Shown here in pieces: positions 7,923 to 15,306 of a stretch of 49,119 nt of DNA. This DNA is from a virus. The notes under the pieces were generated by a model. That model made no database searches. It was not told the origin of the DNA and saw nothing but the letters and a program-made list of their open reading frames with translations. A program made the translations under genes and the position numbers. The stretch spans positions 1-49,119 of the IMG/VR virus record IMGVR_UViG_3300050821_006554; one strand, given 5' to 3'. How positions within the stretch are numbered: the stretch's first letter is position 1; every line of letters starts with the position of its first letter.

Positions 7923-8039
7923 GTGATCGGCTGCGTGGCACTTCTTTTGATCTTGGGCGGAATCGCGATGCTGACCGGCTTTTGGCCGTTGGCCTTGATT
8001 CTCGCTGGTATGGCGCTATTGGCGTTTTTTGGTGACTGA
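7923..8039 (+). CDS. 38-residue two-helix membrane protein
   Basis: GTG start behind a near-perfect Shine-Dalgarno (AGGAGG, 7-base gap), which is the main evidence. The product is almost wholly hydrophobic: VIGCVALLLILGGIAMLTG, then FWPLALILAGMALLAFFGD, i.e. two membrane helices with a tight Gly/Trp-Pro turn. It would sit in the inner membrane. A holin-like or other small membrane effector role is possible in a phage where no lysis gene is recognised. Confidence 0.6.
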   Translation: MIGCVALLLILGGIAMLTGFWPLALILAGMALLAFFGD

Positions 8040-8120
8040 ATCCAGACCTGGGCGCATGGCGCTGCCGTGCGTCCTAGCCTGGGATCGTCCAGGGCAACAT
8101 AACAAAGGGCAAAATAACGA

Positions 8121-8447
8121 ATGAGCGCGACACATACGCCGGGGCCGTGGTCCTACGGATGCACGGACAAACGACACAAAGAGTTCGCCATTATGGCGGA
8201 AGGCGGCAAAGTCGGCGCTGTGTTTGCCGGGTTCGGCGCGCATTTCGATTGGGAACAATCTGAAGCTAACGCGCGCCTGATGGCCGCTTCGCCGGAATTA
8301 CTCGCGGCGCTGAAGGGATTGGAACAAACTTTGCGCATTGCCGCGCACGGCACCGGAAGCGCGTCACAGGCCGATTGGAGAGACTTCGCGCGGGCGCACG
8401 CCGACGCTTGCCGTGATGCCGTTGCCAAAGCGGAGGGCGGGCAATGA
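8121..8447 (+). CDS. HTPGPW-type phage hypothetical protein
   Basis: 108 residues. Has the two signatures of a common but uncharacterised phage family: THTPGPWSYG at the start and SEANARLMAASPELLAALK in the middle. 81 bases without a gene precede it, holding a weak CCTGG/CCAGG inverted repeat and an AAAGGGCAA purine stretch. Its stop overlaps the next ATG. Confidence 0.75.
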   Translation: MSATHTPGPWSYGCTDKRHKEFAIMAEGGKVGAVFAGFGAHFDWEQSEANARLMAASPELLAALKGLEQTLRIAAHGTGSASQADWRDFARAHADACRDAVAKAEGGQ

Positions 8448-8656
8448 GTGAACAGCCGAAGCGCGACCGCGCGGCGGAACTTGAGCAACAGATAATTGAC
8501 CTCGGGGAACGCGCAAAAATCGAGATTGCTGGATTGATAGAAACCACTTCCGCGATACGCGAACACGCGGAACGGCTTTCGATTTTGGTCCACAATTGGG
8601 GCGAGGTATTGCGGCACCTGCATTCACAATTGCCAAAGCGGGAGGATGAGGAATGA
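8444..8656 (+). CDS. small coiled-coil-like hypothetical protein
   Basis: 70 residues, nearly all helical with heptad-like hydrophobics (ELEQQIIDLGERAKIEIAGL) and acidic ends. ATGA overlaps at both ends link it to its neighbours. No known family. Confidence 0.6.
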   Translation: MSEQPKRDRAAELEQQIIDLGERAKIEIAGLIETTSAIREHAERLSILVHNWGEVLRHLHSQLPKREDEE

Positions 8657-8865
8657 CCGAATTGGAAAAAGAAACCATCCGCGCGGTTATCGTGGCGCTG
8701 CGTAAGCCGCGCAATAGATTCGGCAAGATAGAATCGAGCCAAGGGTGCATGAGTGAGCACGCGCGCCGCCTGCAAATACCGCGTGGCGGATCGGACTCGG
8801 CGGACCAAGCGCAAATGATCCTTACCGCCCTGATTGGCGATACACCGAAATCTATTTTGGATTGA
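8653..8865 (+). CDS. small hypothetical protein
   Basis: 70 residues. Basic and helical, with RAVIVALRKPRNRFGKIES and a Ser/Gly turn before a C-terminal helix. Coupled to the upstream gene by an ATGA overlap and followed after four bases by the next start. Confidence 0.6.
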   Translation: MTELEKETIRAVIVALRKPRNRFGKIESSQGCMSEHARRLQIPRGGSDSADQAQMILTALIGDTPKSILD

Positions 8866-8869
8866 CCCA

Positions 8870-9106
8870 ATGCGAAGTCTACGGGAACCGATGAAATTCC
8901 ACCGGGTCGAATACGTCAAAGACAAAGCCGGATGCGTTGGCTTTCAATGGTTTACGACCGAAACGGAAGCCCGTAAAGCCGCGCGGGCTTTTATGAGAAC
9001 AGGCAAGGATTGCGGCGTGCGTATGAGCGTTCACGATATAACACAGTCAAAAATGGGCATCTTAGCGGCGCTTAATTCCTTCGCTGCGCACCCTGACAAC
9101 GGATGA
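8870..9106 (+). CDS. small hypothetical protein
   Basis: 78 residues, or 71 if the second ATG (MKFHRVEYV) is used. A compact alpha/beta pattern: VEYVKDKAGCVGFQWF, TTETEARKAARAFMRTG, then GVRMSVHDI. The stop overlaps the next start by four bases. Confidence 0.6.
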   Translation: MRSLREPMKFHRVEYVKDKAGCVGFQWFTTETEARKAARAFMRTGKDCGVRMSVHDITQSKMGILAALNSFAAHPDNG

Positions 9107-9384
9107 AGGCGGCACTAATGAATTACGACACAAAGACGCTGCACCAGATCGGCCTCACGCTTTACGGGCCGGGATGGGTTGAGGCGGTAGCCGACAAGCT
9201 GGAAATCAATTTGCGAACGGTTCAGCGCTGGGCGTCCGGCCAGTATCATATTCCCAAGGGCATTTGGAACAAGCTCGCGGCGCTATGCTTGACGCGCATT
9301 GCCGAGCTTCAACAGCTCGCGGCCACGTTCGCGGAAGATGGAGTCGTGCCGGACAATGGGGCACCCGATGTACCCCATGAATGA
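9103..9384 (+). CDS. helix-turn-helix DNA-binding protein
   Basis: 93 residues. Residues 12-55 have the pattern LGxGW-VxAxAxKLxINLRTVQRWASGxxxIP, a phage helix-turn-helix in which NLRTVQRWASG is the recognition helix; the C-terminal half is helical and acidic. Likely a transcription regulator of the early block, target unknown. ATGA overlap with the gene before. Confidence 0.75.
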   Translation: MKAALMNYDTKTLHQIGLTLYGPGWVEAVADKLEINLRTVQRWASGQYHIPKGIWNKLAALCLTRIAELQQLAATFAEDGVVPDNGAPDVPHE

Positions 9385-9640
9385 CCTACGCTACCGATAC
9401 CGTCCGTGGTCGGAAGAACGGCGACGGAAAGCGAGCGAGCGCGCGAAGGCACGTCTCGGGCAGACACCCACCACGGCGCTCGTATATGGCGTGACTGTGC
9501 CGGTCGCGCTCGCGCCCGCCATACGCCGGTCGGCTTACCGCGCCTCGCGCAAACGGAAGGGCGGTGAATTGGCGGCGATGAAGGCCATCGCGGATATGCT
9601 CGCGGCGGCGCTCCTGGGAGGCAAAGATGGGCAAACTTGA
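9377..9640 (+). CDS. basic hypothetical protein
   Basis: 87 residues, very Arg/Lys-rich near the start (RRRKASERAKARLG) and again near residue 50-60, with an Ala-rich helix at the end. Start chosen where ATG overlaps the end of the HTH gene by 8 bases. Could bind nucleic acid; no family recognised. Confidence 0.6.
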   Translation: MNDLRYRYRPWSEERRRKASERAKARLGQTPTTALVYGVTVPVALAPAIRRSAYRASRKRKGGELAAMKAIADMLAAALLGGKDGQT

Positions 9641-9887
9641 AGAACCGGCAACGGGCGAATTTTCCGTGTACCAATTTTTCCCCGATGGTTTTTACGAGCG
9701 CGTCCTTGCCTTTGTCAGTGATGCGGAAGCCGTGCACGGCGCGGCTAAGCTTTGCAGATCGGTAGGCGCGAAGATCGGCACCACGCAGCGCGTTATAATC
9801 ACGGACGGCGGCGATTATACCGTCTTTGAATGGCGCTTCGGCTTGGGGATCACCTTCCCGCTGCAAGACGGCGAGACGCGGCAATGA
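9627..9887 (+). CDS. hypothetical protein
   Basis: 86 residues with an alpha/beta look: FSVYQFFPDGFYERVLAFV, DAEAVHGAAKLCRS and VIITDGGDYTVFEWRF. The YQFFPDG...F..D.EAV..A......SVGA...T.RVIITDGGD..VFEW pattern is common among alphaproteobacterial phage proteins of unknown function. Overlaps the upstream gene by 14 bases. Confidence 0.7.
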   Translation: MGKLEEPATGEFSVYQFFPDGFYERVLAFVSDAEAVHGAAKLCRSVGAKIGTTQRVIITDGGDYTVFEWRFGLGITFPLQDGETRQ

Positions 9888-9976
9888 ACAAGCGTTCAGG
9901 AGGGCAAATGAACGGCGGGCAAGCCGACGTAATGACTTCCGGTCAACAAGTCGAGCAATACCAGAACGACAAGTAA
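9884..9976 (+). CDS. possible last small gene of the early block
   Basis: 30 residues from an ATG overlapping the previous TGA, or 22 from a second ATG behind a strong AGGAGGGCAA Shine-Dalgarno. Hydrophilic and Gln-rich. It overlaps the end of the convergent membrane-protein gene on the other strand. The strong ribosome site is the only real support. Confidence 0.3.
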   Translation: MNKRSGGQMNGGQADVMTSGQQVEQYQNDK

Positions 9977-10096
9977 GACGAAGATAACGCGAATTACCCA
10001 AGAGAACGGTTCCGGCACCGGGATTTGCGAAATACCCCACCAAACGATTGCGAAGATCAAACCCCAAATTATCAGACTAATGAGCAATCCGATCAT
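9896..10096 (-). CDS. small phage membrane protein (Thivi_2564-like)
   Basis: 66 residues with two membrane helices (residues 2-22 and 32-50) separated by the conserved-looking IPVPEPF loop; small proteins of this build are common in phages and labelled hypothetical membrane protein. Last gene of the minus-strand replication block, overlapping the end of the plus-strand block. Role unknown; a membrane effector or holin-like function is possible. Confidence 0.7.
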   Translation of the reverse strand: MIGLLISLIIWGLIFAIVWWGISQIPVPEPFSWVIRVIFVLLVVLVLLDLLTGSHYVGLPAVHLPS

Positions 10097-10102
10097 GGCG
10101 TT

Positions 10103-10747
10103 TCATCCTTTCGGCAAAAGCGCCTGCGCTGTCTCTACCCTGCGCATCAAGTCCGCAACGGCTTCAGGGCCGTCCTGTTCCGCCAGCTCGCGCAACTGCG
10201 GAAACCCACCGTCAATTGACGCCTGCACTTCCGCACGCGTGGCATAGCGTCCTTCGGTCCACCACGACACGGACTCGGGTTCACCGATATTGAGCAAGTA
10301 CCCACCATTCGCCTTAAACGGCTTAAAGCTCTTTGTGATCCACATGCACATTACGCCGGGGTTCCGGTCCACATGGATTCCGGCCGGGTTGCGATAGTGT
10401 TCCGGCAAATCTACGGTGTTTCGTTTCATCCGTGGTCTGAGCATGAACGGGCACGCCTGCACGGCGAATTCGGCGCACTCGCGATGTGACGGAGGTTCGG
10501 ACGTAATGCGGTTGATGGCGCACATCGGCCCAATGACGAAGGCCAGATGCCGCCCAAGCTGTTGCCCGCATATCCAGCACCGTTGTTGCTTGACCGCGAT
10601 GGCGAGGCCGTTCGGCCGGATGATGCGAAAATCGGGCTCACCATCAAGCCATGCCACGAACCACGGCACCGGAAAGCCGCGATGATCGACGGGACGCCCG
10701 CGCATCCGATCCGGCAAACGTGGCAGTTCTTTGCGCAGCGCGGTCAT
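10103..10747 (-). CDS. conserved phage protein with CxxC motif
   Basis: 214 residues. Carries the typical features of a widespread unnamed phage family: RMRGRPVDHRGFPVPWFV near the start, a CWICGQQLG zinc-like knuckle near residue 55, CAEFAVQACPFMLRPRMKR, and a later GVMCMWITKSFKPF block. The start is behind GGAGTCGGAG; an upstream ATG adds 22 residues and is less likely. Function unknown, possibly nucleic-acid related. Confidence 0.75.
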   Translation of the reverse strand: MTALRKELPRLPDRMRGRPVDHRGFPVPWFVAWLDGEPDFRIIRPNGLAIAVKQQRCWICGQQLGRHLAFVIGPMCAINRITSEPPSHRECAEFAVQACPFMLRPRMKRNTVDLPEHYRNPAGIHVDRNPGVMCMWITKSFKPFKANGGYLLNIGEPESVSWWTEGRYATRAEVQASIDGGFPQLRELAEQDGPEAVADLMRRVETAQALLPKG

Positions 10748-10869
10748 GGCTCCGACTCCATCAGATCGCGCATAGGTGAGCCATGCTGACCACGTTCCTT
10801 CCGGTAGCGGCATCCCTCCGTAGAGGGGATGTGACCATCAGCAATGGCTCGCCAATGCCAAATCCTCGT

Positions 10870-11046
10870 CTAGTTGGAAGGTTGGGAATTGGCACGGGCA
10901 AGCGCGTAATACTTTTCCTGAATGTCTCGCGCCAAGCCGTCCCAGATTATATCCGCCGCGAAACCCGATGGCAGTTTGGCATCGGGGCCGCGCATCTGGC
11001 GGAAGTAAAGCTCTTGCGCCTTCGTCAATGTATCGTCTGGATGCAT
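10870..11046 (-). CDS. small hypothetical protein
   Basis: 58 residues beginning MHPDDTLTKAQELYFRQMRG, helical, with a GFAADIIWDGLARDIQEKYY segment that looks like a genuine amphipathic protein. It starts 10 bases after the upstream gene ends. About 120 bases without a clear gene follow before the next start. Confidence 0.65.
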   Translation of the reverse strand: MHPDDTLTKAQELYFRQMRGPDAKLPSGFAADIIWDGLARDIQEKYYALARANSQPSN

Positions 11047-11055
11047 GACCTACGC

Positions 11056-11241
11056 TCATCCGTTAGAGGTTGTGGCTTTGGCATTCTCAGTCATGCCGAT
11101 AGCCATATCGAGAGCGCGAAGAAGGGCGTCCGTCTCGCTCCTGCCATCCCGCCGCGCGAGCCAATAGGCGTCCTTGGCGGACTCTACTATCTCGCGCCAT
11201 CCCGCGACGTTTTGGGGCAGATGCTTGTAATCATGTGCCAT
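11056..11241 (-). CDS. small hypothetical protein
   Basis: 61 residues, helical: LPQNVAGWREIVESAKDAYW then RSETDALLRALDMAIGMTE. Overlaps the end of the upstream gene by 11 bases. No family recognised. Confidence 0.65.
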   Translation of the reverse strand: MAHDYKHLPQNVAGWREIVESAKDAYWLARRDGRSETDALLRALDMAIGMTENAKATTSNG

Positions 11242-11488
11242 GACAAATCCTCCAATGTTCTGTTGCGGCTATTACGGCTTCGGCTTGTTGTTCCGATCCG
11301 ATGTAGCATTTTCGGCTTGTGTCATAGGCCATTTCGCCGGGATGCTCGCGCATGAACCGGGCGAAATCCTTCGCGGCTTGCGGCGTTGAAATGTCGAACT
11401 TGCGCATCAGGTGAACGCGGTTGATGTAGCCGAACACGTAAAGCGTTTCCGCGATCCAGTTTTGCCGGTAATCTTCTGCCCAAGCCAT
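11231..11488 (-). CDS. standalone winged helix like the CapW/BrxR N-domain
   Basis: 85 residues. The order RQNWIAETLYVFGYINR, HLMRKFDISTPQAAKDFARF, then MAYDTSRKCYI matches the pattern of the N-terminal winged helix of CapW/BrxR-type regulators (FIE..L...G.INR..LM..FgIS.PQAS.DL..Y....P.nl.YD.s.k.Y). Those proteins continue with WYL and WCX domains that sense a ligand and control anti-phage systems; here the protein ends after the DNA-binding domain. It probably binds DNA as a dimer; target unknown. Lies directly downstream of the helicase gene. Confidence 0.65.
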   Translation of the reverse strand: MAWAEDYRQNWIAETLYVFGYINRVHLMRKFDISTPQAAKDFARFMREHPGEMAYDTSRKCYIGSEQQAEAVIAATEHWRICHGT

Positions 11489-11509
11489 ACCAATACATTT
11501 TGCATATTT

Positions 11510-13039
11510 TTAGCCACCCGTCCACGCCGCGATATCATCTTCTGGCGCAAGTTCCGGTTTGAAGCGTCCGGCAATCTGATCGAACTTCATAACGTAGCTC
11601 CCGACCACGCCGGATTCTTCGAACCTAACCTTTTGAATATGAACGGTTGTGACATTTCCGCGCCGCTCAACGATGATTCCATGATCCGCTTTGTTAAACC
11701 AAGCGGCGCTGCCTTCCACATCGTACAGCGTCACCGTTCTGTGCCTGCCGTCCTTCCCGACTTCCTTCGTGGGATGGGCAACCACGATCACCACCACGCC
11801 ATAAAGCCTTGCGAAGCGCTTCAGCATGCGAATCCCGCGCGCGATATAATCGGACGTGGATTCCATCTTGCCGCGCGCGTGCTCGATTTCATTCCACGGG
11901 TCAATAACCAGGGCGCGGATGCCGTCGCGCAATACCGCATCGGTCGCGCGTTCTATGATCCATTCCAGATCGAAGTTTTCGTCCGACTCGCCGGTCCCGG
12001 TCGGGTCTGTGTCCAAGAACACAAAGTTCCGTTCAATCCAGTCATCGGCGCGGGCGATTAGATCGGGCTCGCTCAGCACCGGCTTGTGGCCGATATAGAA
12101 GCGCCGGAACCTATCGCGGATTACCGGCACGGTCGGCATTTCGGGGCTGCATATCGCAACCGGCCATCCGTGCAGCGTTGCCAGATTGGCGACAAGATTC
12201 AAAACCCAAACCGTCTTGCCGTGCGAGGGCACGCCGGACACAACCAAGAATTCGCCTAAGAACAGCCGCAAGATATGTGTCCAGCCATCCCAGCCGCATG
12301 GGAAGGTTTGCAGCTCAAGCGCGCCGGGGTATTCCGAGAGGCGATAGAGGCCGCGAACGGGGTAAGGCTGCGCACTGTTAATAATTTCCATCACCTTGGA
12401 GGAACCAAGCCGCTGGCGCACGTCGTTTAGGTCTTTGCATCCGTCCGGGTACAGAACAAAGCTGCATTTTGCCGCCGATAACCGGCGCACGATTTCGGCC
12501 GCGAGCCTTTGGCCTGGTGCGTCGGCATCCGCCGCGATGATGAAGCGCTTAATCTTCTTCAGCCGCTCGCGATTGTTCCACATGTATTCGAACTTGCCGG
12601 ATTGATCGTCCGTAGGCGTCACCGGCTCTAAATCGTCCGGCCGCTTGCCGTCCGGCACCGGGGGCGCACCGTCCGGCACCGATGCCGCGAACGGATAGCC
12701 GCAATCAATCGCCGTGAGCGCGTCAATCTCACCCTCAGTGATGACAAGCGCGGCGCGTCCATCGTGGAGGGCCGGATCGTCCAGCACGTCGGCATTCCAG
12801 AACGTCTTTTTGCCGCCAGTGCGTTGCCAGAATTGCTTGGGATGCAGGCGGTATTTTTCGCCAACATCGACTCCATGATCGACATAGGGGAAAACCAGAA
12901 TGTTCCCGCGAGGATTGGGAATTACCGCGCCGTCAAAATCGGATTTGCTACCGGTATAGACGTTGTAGCGCGCGGCGGTCTCGGCTGAGATGCCACGCTT
13001 TTCGAACCATATCCCCGCCGCTTGCCCCAGCACGCGCAT
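11510..13039 (-). CDS. TOPRIM primase-DnaB-type helicase (T7 gp4/Twinkle-like)
   Basis: 509 residues. Residues 1-35 (IWFEKRGISAETAARYNV) are the usual link between zinc and TOPRIM domains; TOPRIM acidic residues are TEGE at 101-104 and DADAPG at 171-176. The RecA-like helicase follows: Walker A SGVPSHGKT at 268-276, SPEM at 298-301, Walker B ALVIDP at 376-381, and AHPTKE at 421-426. It unwinds DNA and primes lagging strands at the phage fork. The zinc domain is missing here and is found in another frame of the overlapping upstream gene, joined at a T6 run. ATG start with GGGGA eight bases upstream. Confidence 0.92.
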   Translation of the reverse strand: MRVLGQAAGIWFEKRGISAETAARYNVYTGSKSDFDGAVIPNPRGNILVFPYVDHGVDVGEKYRLHPKQFWQRTGGKKTFWNADVLDDPALHDGRAALVITEGEIDALTAIDCGYPFAASVPDGAPPVPDGKRPDDLEPVTPTDDQSGKFEYMWNNRERLKKIKRFIIAADADAPGQRLAAEIVRRLSAAKCSFVLYPDGCKDLNDVRQRLGSSKVMEIINSAQPYPVRGLYRLSEYPGALELQTFPCGWDGWTHILRLFLGEFLVVSGVPSHGKTVWVLNLVANLATLHGWPVAICSPEMPTVPVIRDRFRRFYIGHKPVLSEPDLIARADDWIERNFVFLDTDPTGTGESDENFDLEWIIERATDAVLRDGIRALVIDPWNEIEHARGKMESTSDYIARGIRMLKRFARLYGVVVIVVAHPTKEVGKDGRHRTVTLYDVEGSAAWFNKADHGIIVERRGNVTTVHIQKVRFEESGVVGSYVMKFDQIAGRFKPELAPEDDIAAWTGG

Positions 13040-13238
13040 TAAAAAATTCCCCGCCGCTCCATGCGCAATTGTGGCAATTCCAGCACACGCCTTCCTTCGT
13101 TATGAGCACGGATAAACAACGGTCTGTCTTGTGCTTCCGAAGTGCGCTGCATCGTGGGCAACGTGTCTTTGTGCTTCCCTGCCGGATTACCGGAATGCTG
13201 ATTCCGTTTTCGATGAAAATGTCCGATGCGGTTTTCAC
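12948..13238 (-). CDS. primase zinc-binding domain in a separate frame
   Basis: 96 residues. CPRC at 27-30 and CWNCHNCAWSGG at 52-63 form the zinc ribbon that recognises primase sites in T7 gp4-type proteins; residues after 65 in this frame lose family likeness. The frame overlaps the helicase gene by 92 bases. Removing one T from the run at 13026-13031 fuses zinc domain and helicase directly. GTG start overlapping the upstream TGA. Confidence 0.8.
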   Translation of the reverse strand: MKTASDIFIENGISIPVIRQGSTKTRCPRCSALRKHKTDRCLSVLITKEGVCWNCHNCAWSGGEFFNARAGASGGDMVRKAWHLSRDRRALQRLYR

Positions 13239-13540
13239 TCATTCGGACTCCAGCCACCGGGAATCGTTTCGCCGGATAACTTCCCTTCCGGGTCTTTGCA
13301 GCTCCAGAGATAGGCCGCGAGCCATGACGCGGGATTGCGATGCTCTGCGGCGTCCTCAATCTTCGCCATGACTTTGCTTGGCTTGTCGTCAAAGAGCTTG
13401 CGCAAGAGCGTGATTTGTCCGCCTGCGGATCGTCCGAGAACGGCCTTGCCTCTGGCGTAAATTGCAATCCACGGGTCGAAGGCGGGACGCGGCGCGCGGG
13501 GCGCACGTTGGATCGGGAATAGTTCGTGTTGCATGGTCAT
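13235..13540 (-). CDS. hypothetical protein of the replication block
   Basis: 101 residues. Basic N-terminal half with Pro, then GGQITLLRKLFDDKPSKVM and NPASWLAAYLWSC. The ATG overlapping the previous TGA fixes the start. Position directly upstream of the primase zinc domain suggests a replication-linked role, but no family is recognised. Confidence 0.65.
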   Translation of the reverse strand: MTMQHELFPIQRAPRAPRPAFDPWIAIYARGKAVLGRSAGGQITLLRKLFDDKPSKVMAKIEDAAEHRNPASWLAAYLWSCKDPEGKLSGETIPGGWSPNE

Positions 13541-13737
13541 TGCCGCCACCGACGCGGTTCTTGCCACGGGAAAACCGGCGCGTTGTTGGTGGCGTAAACC
13601 CATCGGCCTTTCAGGAAGCGCACGAGGTACGGCAGTTCGTGAAAGTCGCCCGTGCCAAGATCACATCGGCCTTTCACCGCGACCGTGATCGGCCGACCGT
13701 CACGCGGCGCTGTGCTGATGGGTAGCCATTCTTGCAT
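13537..13737 (-). CDS. small DUF551-like phage protein
   Basis: 66 residues starting MQEWLPISTAPRDGRPITVAV, the opening of a common phage family (W.PI.TAP.DG), with WQEP near the end. The start follows AAAGGGCAA, the same purine stretch seen before the genes at 8121 and 16360. Function unknown. Confidence 0.7.
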   Translation of the reverse strand: MQEWLPISTAPRDGRPITVAVKGRCDLGTGDFHELPYLVRFLKGRWVYATNNAPVFPWQEPRRWRQ

Positions 13738-13942
13738 CTGTTTGCCCTTTCTTAAGATGCGGATTTGACCAATTGCATTGCAGGCAATAATTCGCGCGCA
13801 GCACTCGCGTTTTCTGACCGAAGGGATGGCTGCGCGCAAAGACGCGCGTGCTGCCGCATTGTGGGCACACATTGATAACCGGCACGCCGCGCGAATCCTT
13901 TCCGCGTGGTGGTCTGCCGCGCCCGAAAGCGTCCTGACTCAT
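13700..13942 (-). CDS. zinc-ribbon protein
   Basis: 80 residues. CPQCGS at 26-31 and CLQC at 53-56 make one zinc ribbon with a basic loop (RSHPFGQKTRVLRANY). Overlaps the next gene by 38 bases, unusually long for this phage, and shares four bases with the resolvase gene upstream. Confidence 0.65.
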   Translation of the reverse strand: MSQDAFGRGRPPRGKDSRGVPVINVCPQCGSTRVFARSHPFGQKTRVLRANYCLQCNWSNPHLKKGQTDARMATHQHSAA

Positions 13943-14466
13943 GCCGCCGCTCTAAGATCGAAACCCGGACGTTTCAGACAAAGGCCGTAAGACAACAGCG
14001 CCAGCGCGTCCGCGTCGTTATCGTCCGCGACGTGAAAGCCGCGCGATCTGCACTCGCTTATGATTCTATATTTGAGCCATCCGCGCCGGTCCTGTTTGCG
14101 GATTTCGACCGGCGCTTTTCGCATGCCGATGAAGTGTTGCCGGATCGAACCCAAATCCGCTTCTTCGCATTGAAGCTCATGGTCCCATGCCACAAGCTCC
14201 GCGATGCCAGATAGGCACCATAGCTTGCTGACGGTTGCGACCGTCGTTTTCGGCGTGAGGATTGGGCTTTCAAAAAGGATGCCGGTCGGGGCCATCGACT
14301 TGATAGCCGCGTCCAGCCAATTGCGGAACGTCGCGAGATAGCGGCCACGTTCGCGGCCGGTATGCGGCGGAAGGTCTACAACGCCATAGGCAACGGGCGG
14401 CGTGTTCTCAAGCGAACCACATGCCCAGCCGACACGAGTCGCCAAATCGAGACACAACAGCCGCAT
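13939..14466 (-). CDS. RuvC-like Holliday junction resolvase
   Basis: 175 residues with the RNase H fold acidic residues in order: LCLDLAT (Asp7), FESPIL (Glu66) and DDNDADALAL (Asp149-153). The length and the GWA segment after the first strand fit phage RuvC relatives, which cut branched DNA during recombination and before packaging. Coupled to the zinc-ribbon gene that follows. Confidence 0.85.
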   Translation of the reverse strand: MRLLCLDLATRVGWACGSLENTPPVAYGVVDLPPHTGRERGRYLATFRNWLDAAIKSMAPTGILFESPILTPKTTVATVSKLWCLSGIAELVAWDHELQCEEADLGSIRQHFIGMRKAPVEIRKQDRRGWLKYRIISECRSRGFHVADDNDADALALLSYGLCLKRPGFDLRAAA

Positions 14467-14493
14467 CCGAACGCCCCATGCCCAAAGGGATTC

Positions 14494-14907
14494 TTACGCA
14501 ACGATTTGCGGTCCACTTGGATGTGCTGCCAGCGCCGCCGCGCCGAGCGGCAAATCGGCCAAACCGCCGAGGGCCTGAAGCACCATGTCGTAGGCGTCAA
14601 CATCCTGCGTATCTTCCATGTCGGCGCGGATGTTTTCGATTTTGTGTTCAAGAAGCCGACGCTTCACCGCTGCCTTGAGGCCGCGTTTCGGGATGCCTTT
14701 GTTGTCGGCCTCTTTGTAAACTTCGGCCATGTCCGAACGGATGGATTTGCAGGCGTTCATGTAGTCGCTGCGTTCGCCGTCCAGCGAGCCGTAGAGATTG
14801 AGGATGCGATCCATAAACCCGGTGGTAAGTTGCGGGTCCAAGCCGTTGGGGCGGATCGGCGTTACATTACCCTCGCCGTCGTTTGTCCGTTTTGCGCGTC
14901 GTGCCAT
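14494..14907 (-). CDS. GapR/DUF2312-like DNA-binding protein
   Basis: 137 residues. The central helical part (residues 30-95) has the arrangement IR.DM.EVYKEADNKGI....LK..VK.R.L, close to the ERIE..I..DIKEVYAEAKG.GFD.K..RKI..LRK pattern of GapR, the alphaproteobacterial protein that grips over-wound DNA ahead of forks. The C-terminal part is Ala/Leu-rich. First gene of the replication block, so a helper of phage replication is likely. Similarity is by eye and incomplete. Confidence 0.55.
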   Translation of the reverse strand: MARRAKRTNDGEGNVTPIRPNGLDPQLTTGFMDRILNLYGSLDGERSDYMNACKSIRSDMAEVYKEADNKGIPKRGLKAAVKRRLLEHKIENIRADMEDTQDVDAYDMVLQALGGLADLPLGAAALAAHPSGPQIVA

Positions 14908-14943
14908 ATCAAAGTTCCCTTCCTGTTTTTGAGTGATGCGGAA

Positions 14944-15306
14944 ATGTCACATTGGACCAAGGTCCAATATGCGAAGCTCATAAATCAGCGATCTGGTTGG
15001 GATTCTTTCCGGGGGGTTTTCGGAATGACGAAAAAGGCTTCGCCCGAGCTTTTGTTAATTATTTCAATGCTTGAGGCGTTCCGCGCGATGCAGGGCGATG
15101 AATGGTGCCGCGACAATCTGGTAGGCCGGATGCGGCAAACCCTGTCCCGGTCTTTCCCGGCCGGTGTCGTAGAGCTGGACTCCTCACAGACTGTTGACGT
15201 GGTGAACTTCATGGGCGCGCAACGTGAGGCGAGCGAGCTATTGACGCGGCTGTGTGAAGCCTGCGGCGGCTGCGAGCTGGCTAGTCTCAAATCCGTCATG
15301 CGCTGA
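14944..15306 (+). CDS. hypothetical protein of the switch region
   Basis: 120 residues from this ATG, or 93 from a second ATG at 15025 (MTKKASPELLLIISML) that has GGGGGG upstream and would leave the palindrome outside the gene. Helical, with EAFRAMQGDEWCRDNL and a Cys-rich end (LCEACGGCELAS). An opposite-strand frame over the same DNA is Ser/Arg-rich and looks like a shadow. Overlaps the convergent repressor gene by 11 bases. Confidence 0.6.
   Translation: MSHWTKVQYAKLINQRSGWDSFRGVFGMTKKASPELLLIISMLEAFRAMQGDEWCRDNLVGRMRQTLSRSFPAGVVELDSSQTVDVVNFMGAQREASELLTRLCEACGGCELASLKSVMR
14951..14968. promoter_or_regulatory. perfect palindrome between divergent genes, likely operator
   Basis: ATTGGACC, AA, GGTCCAAT: 8-base arms around a 2-base centre. 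It lies 44 bases upstream of the GapR-like gene, at the place expected for its promoter, and upstream of (or just within) the plus-strand gene on the other side. One of the switch-region regulators is the likely ligand. Confidence 0.6.

Noticed and set aside
14985-15299. Minus-strand 104-codon frame over the switch-region gene
   Set aside because: Ser/Arg/Thr-rich without domain likeness; the plus-strand frame looks like a real protein and has a ribosome site.
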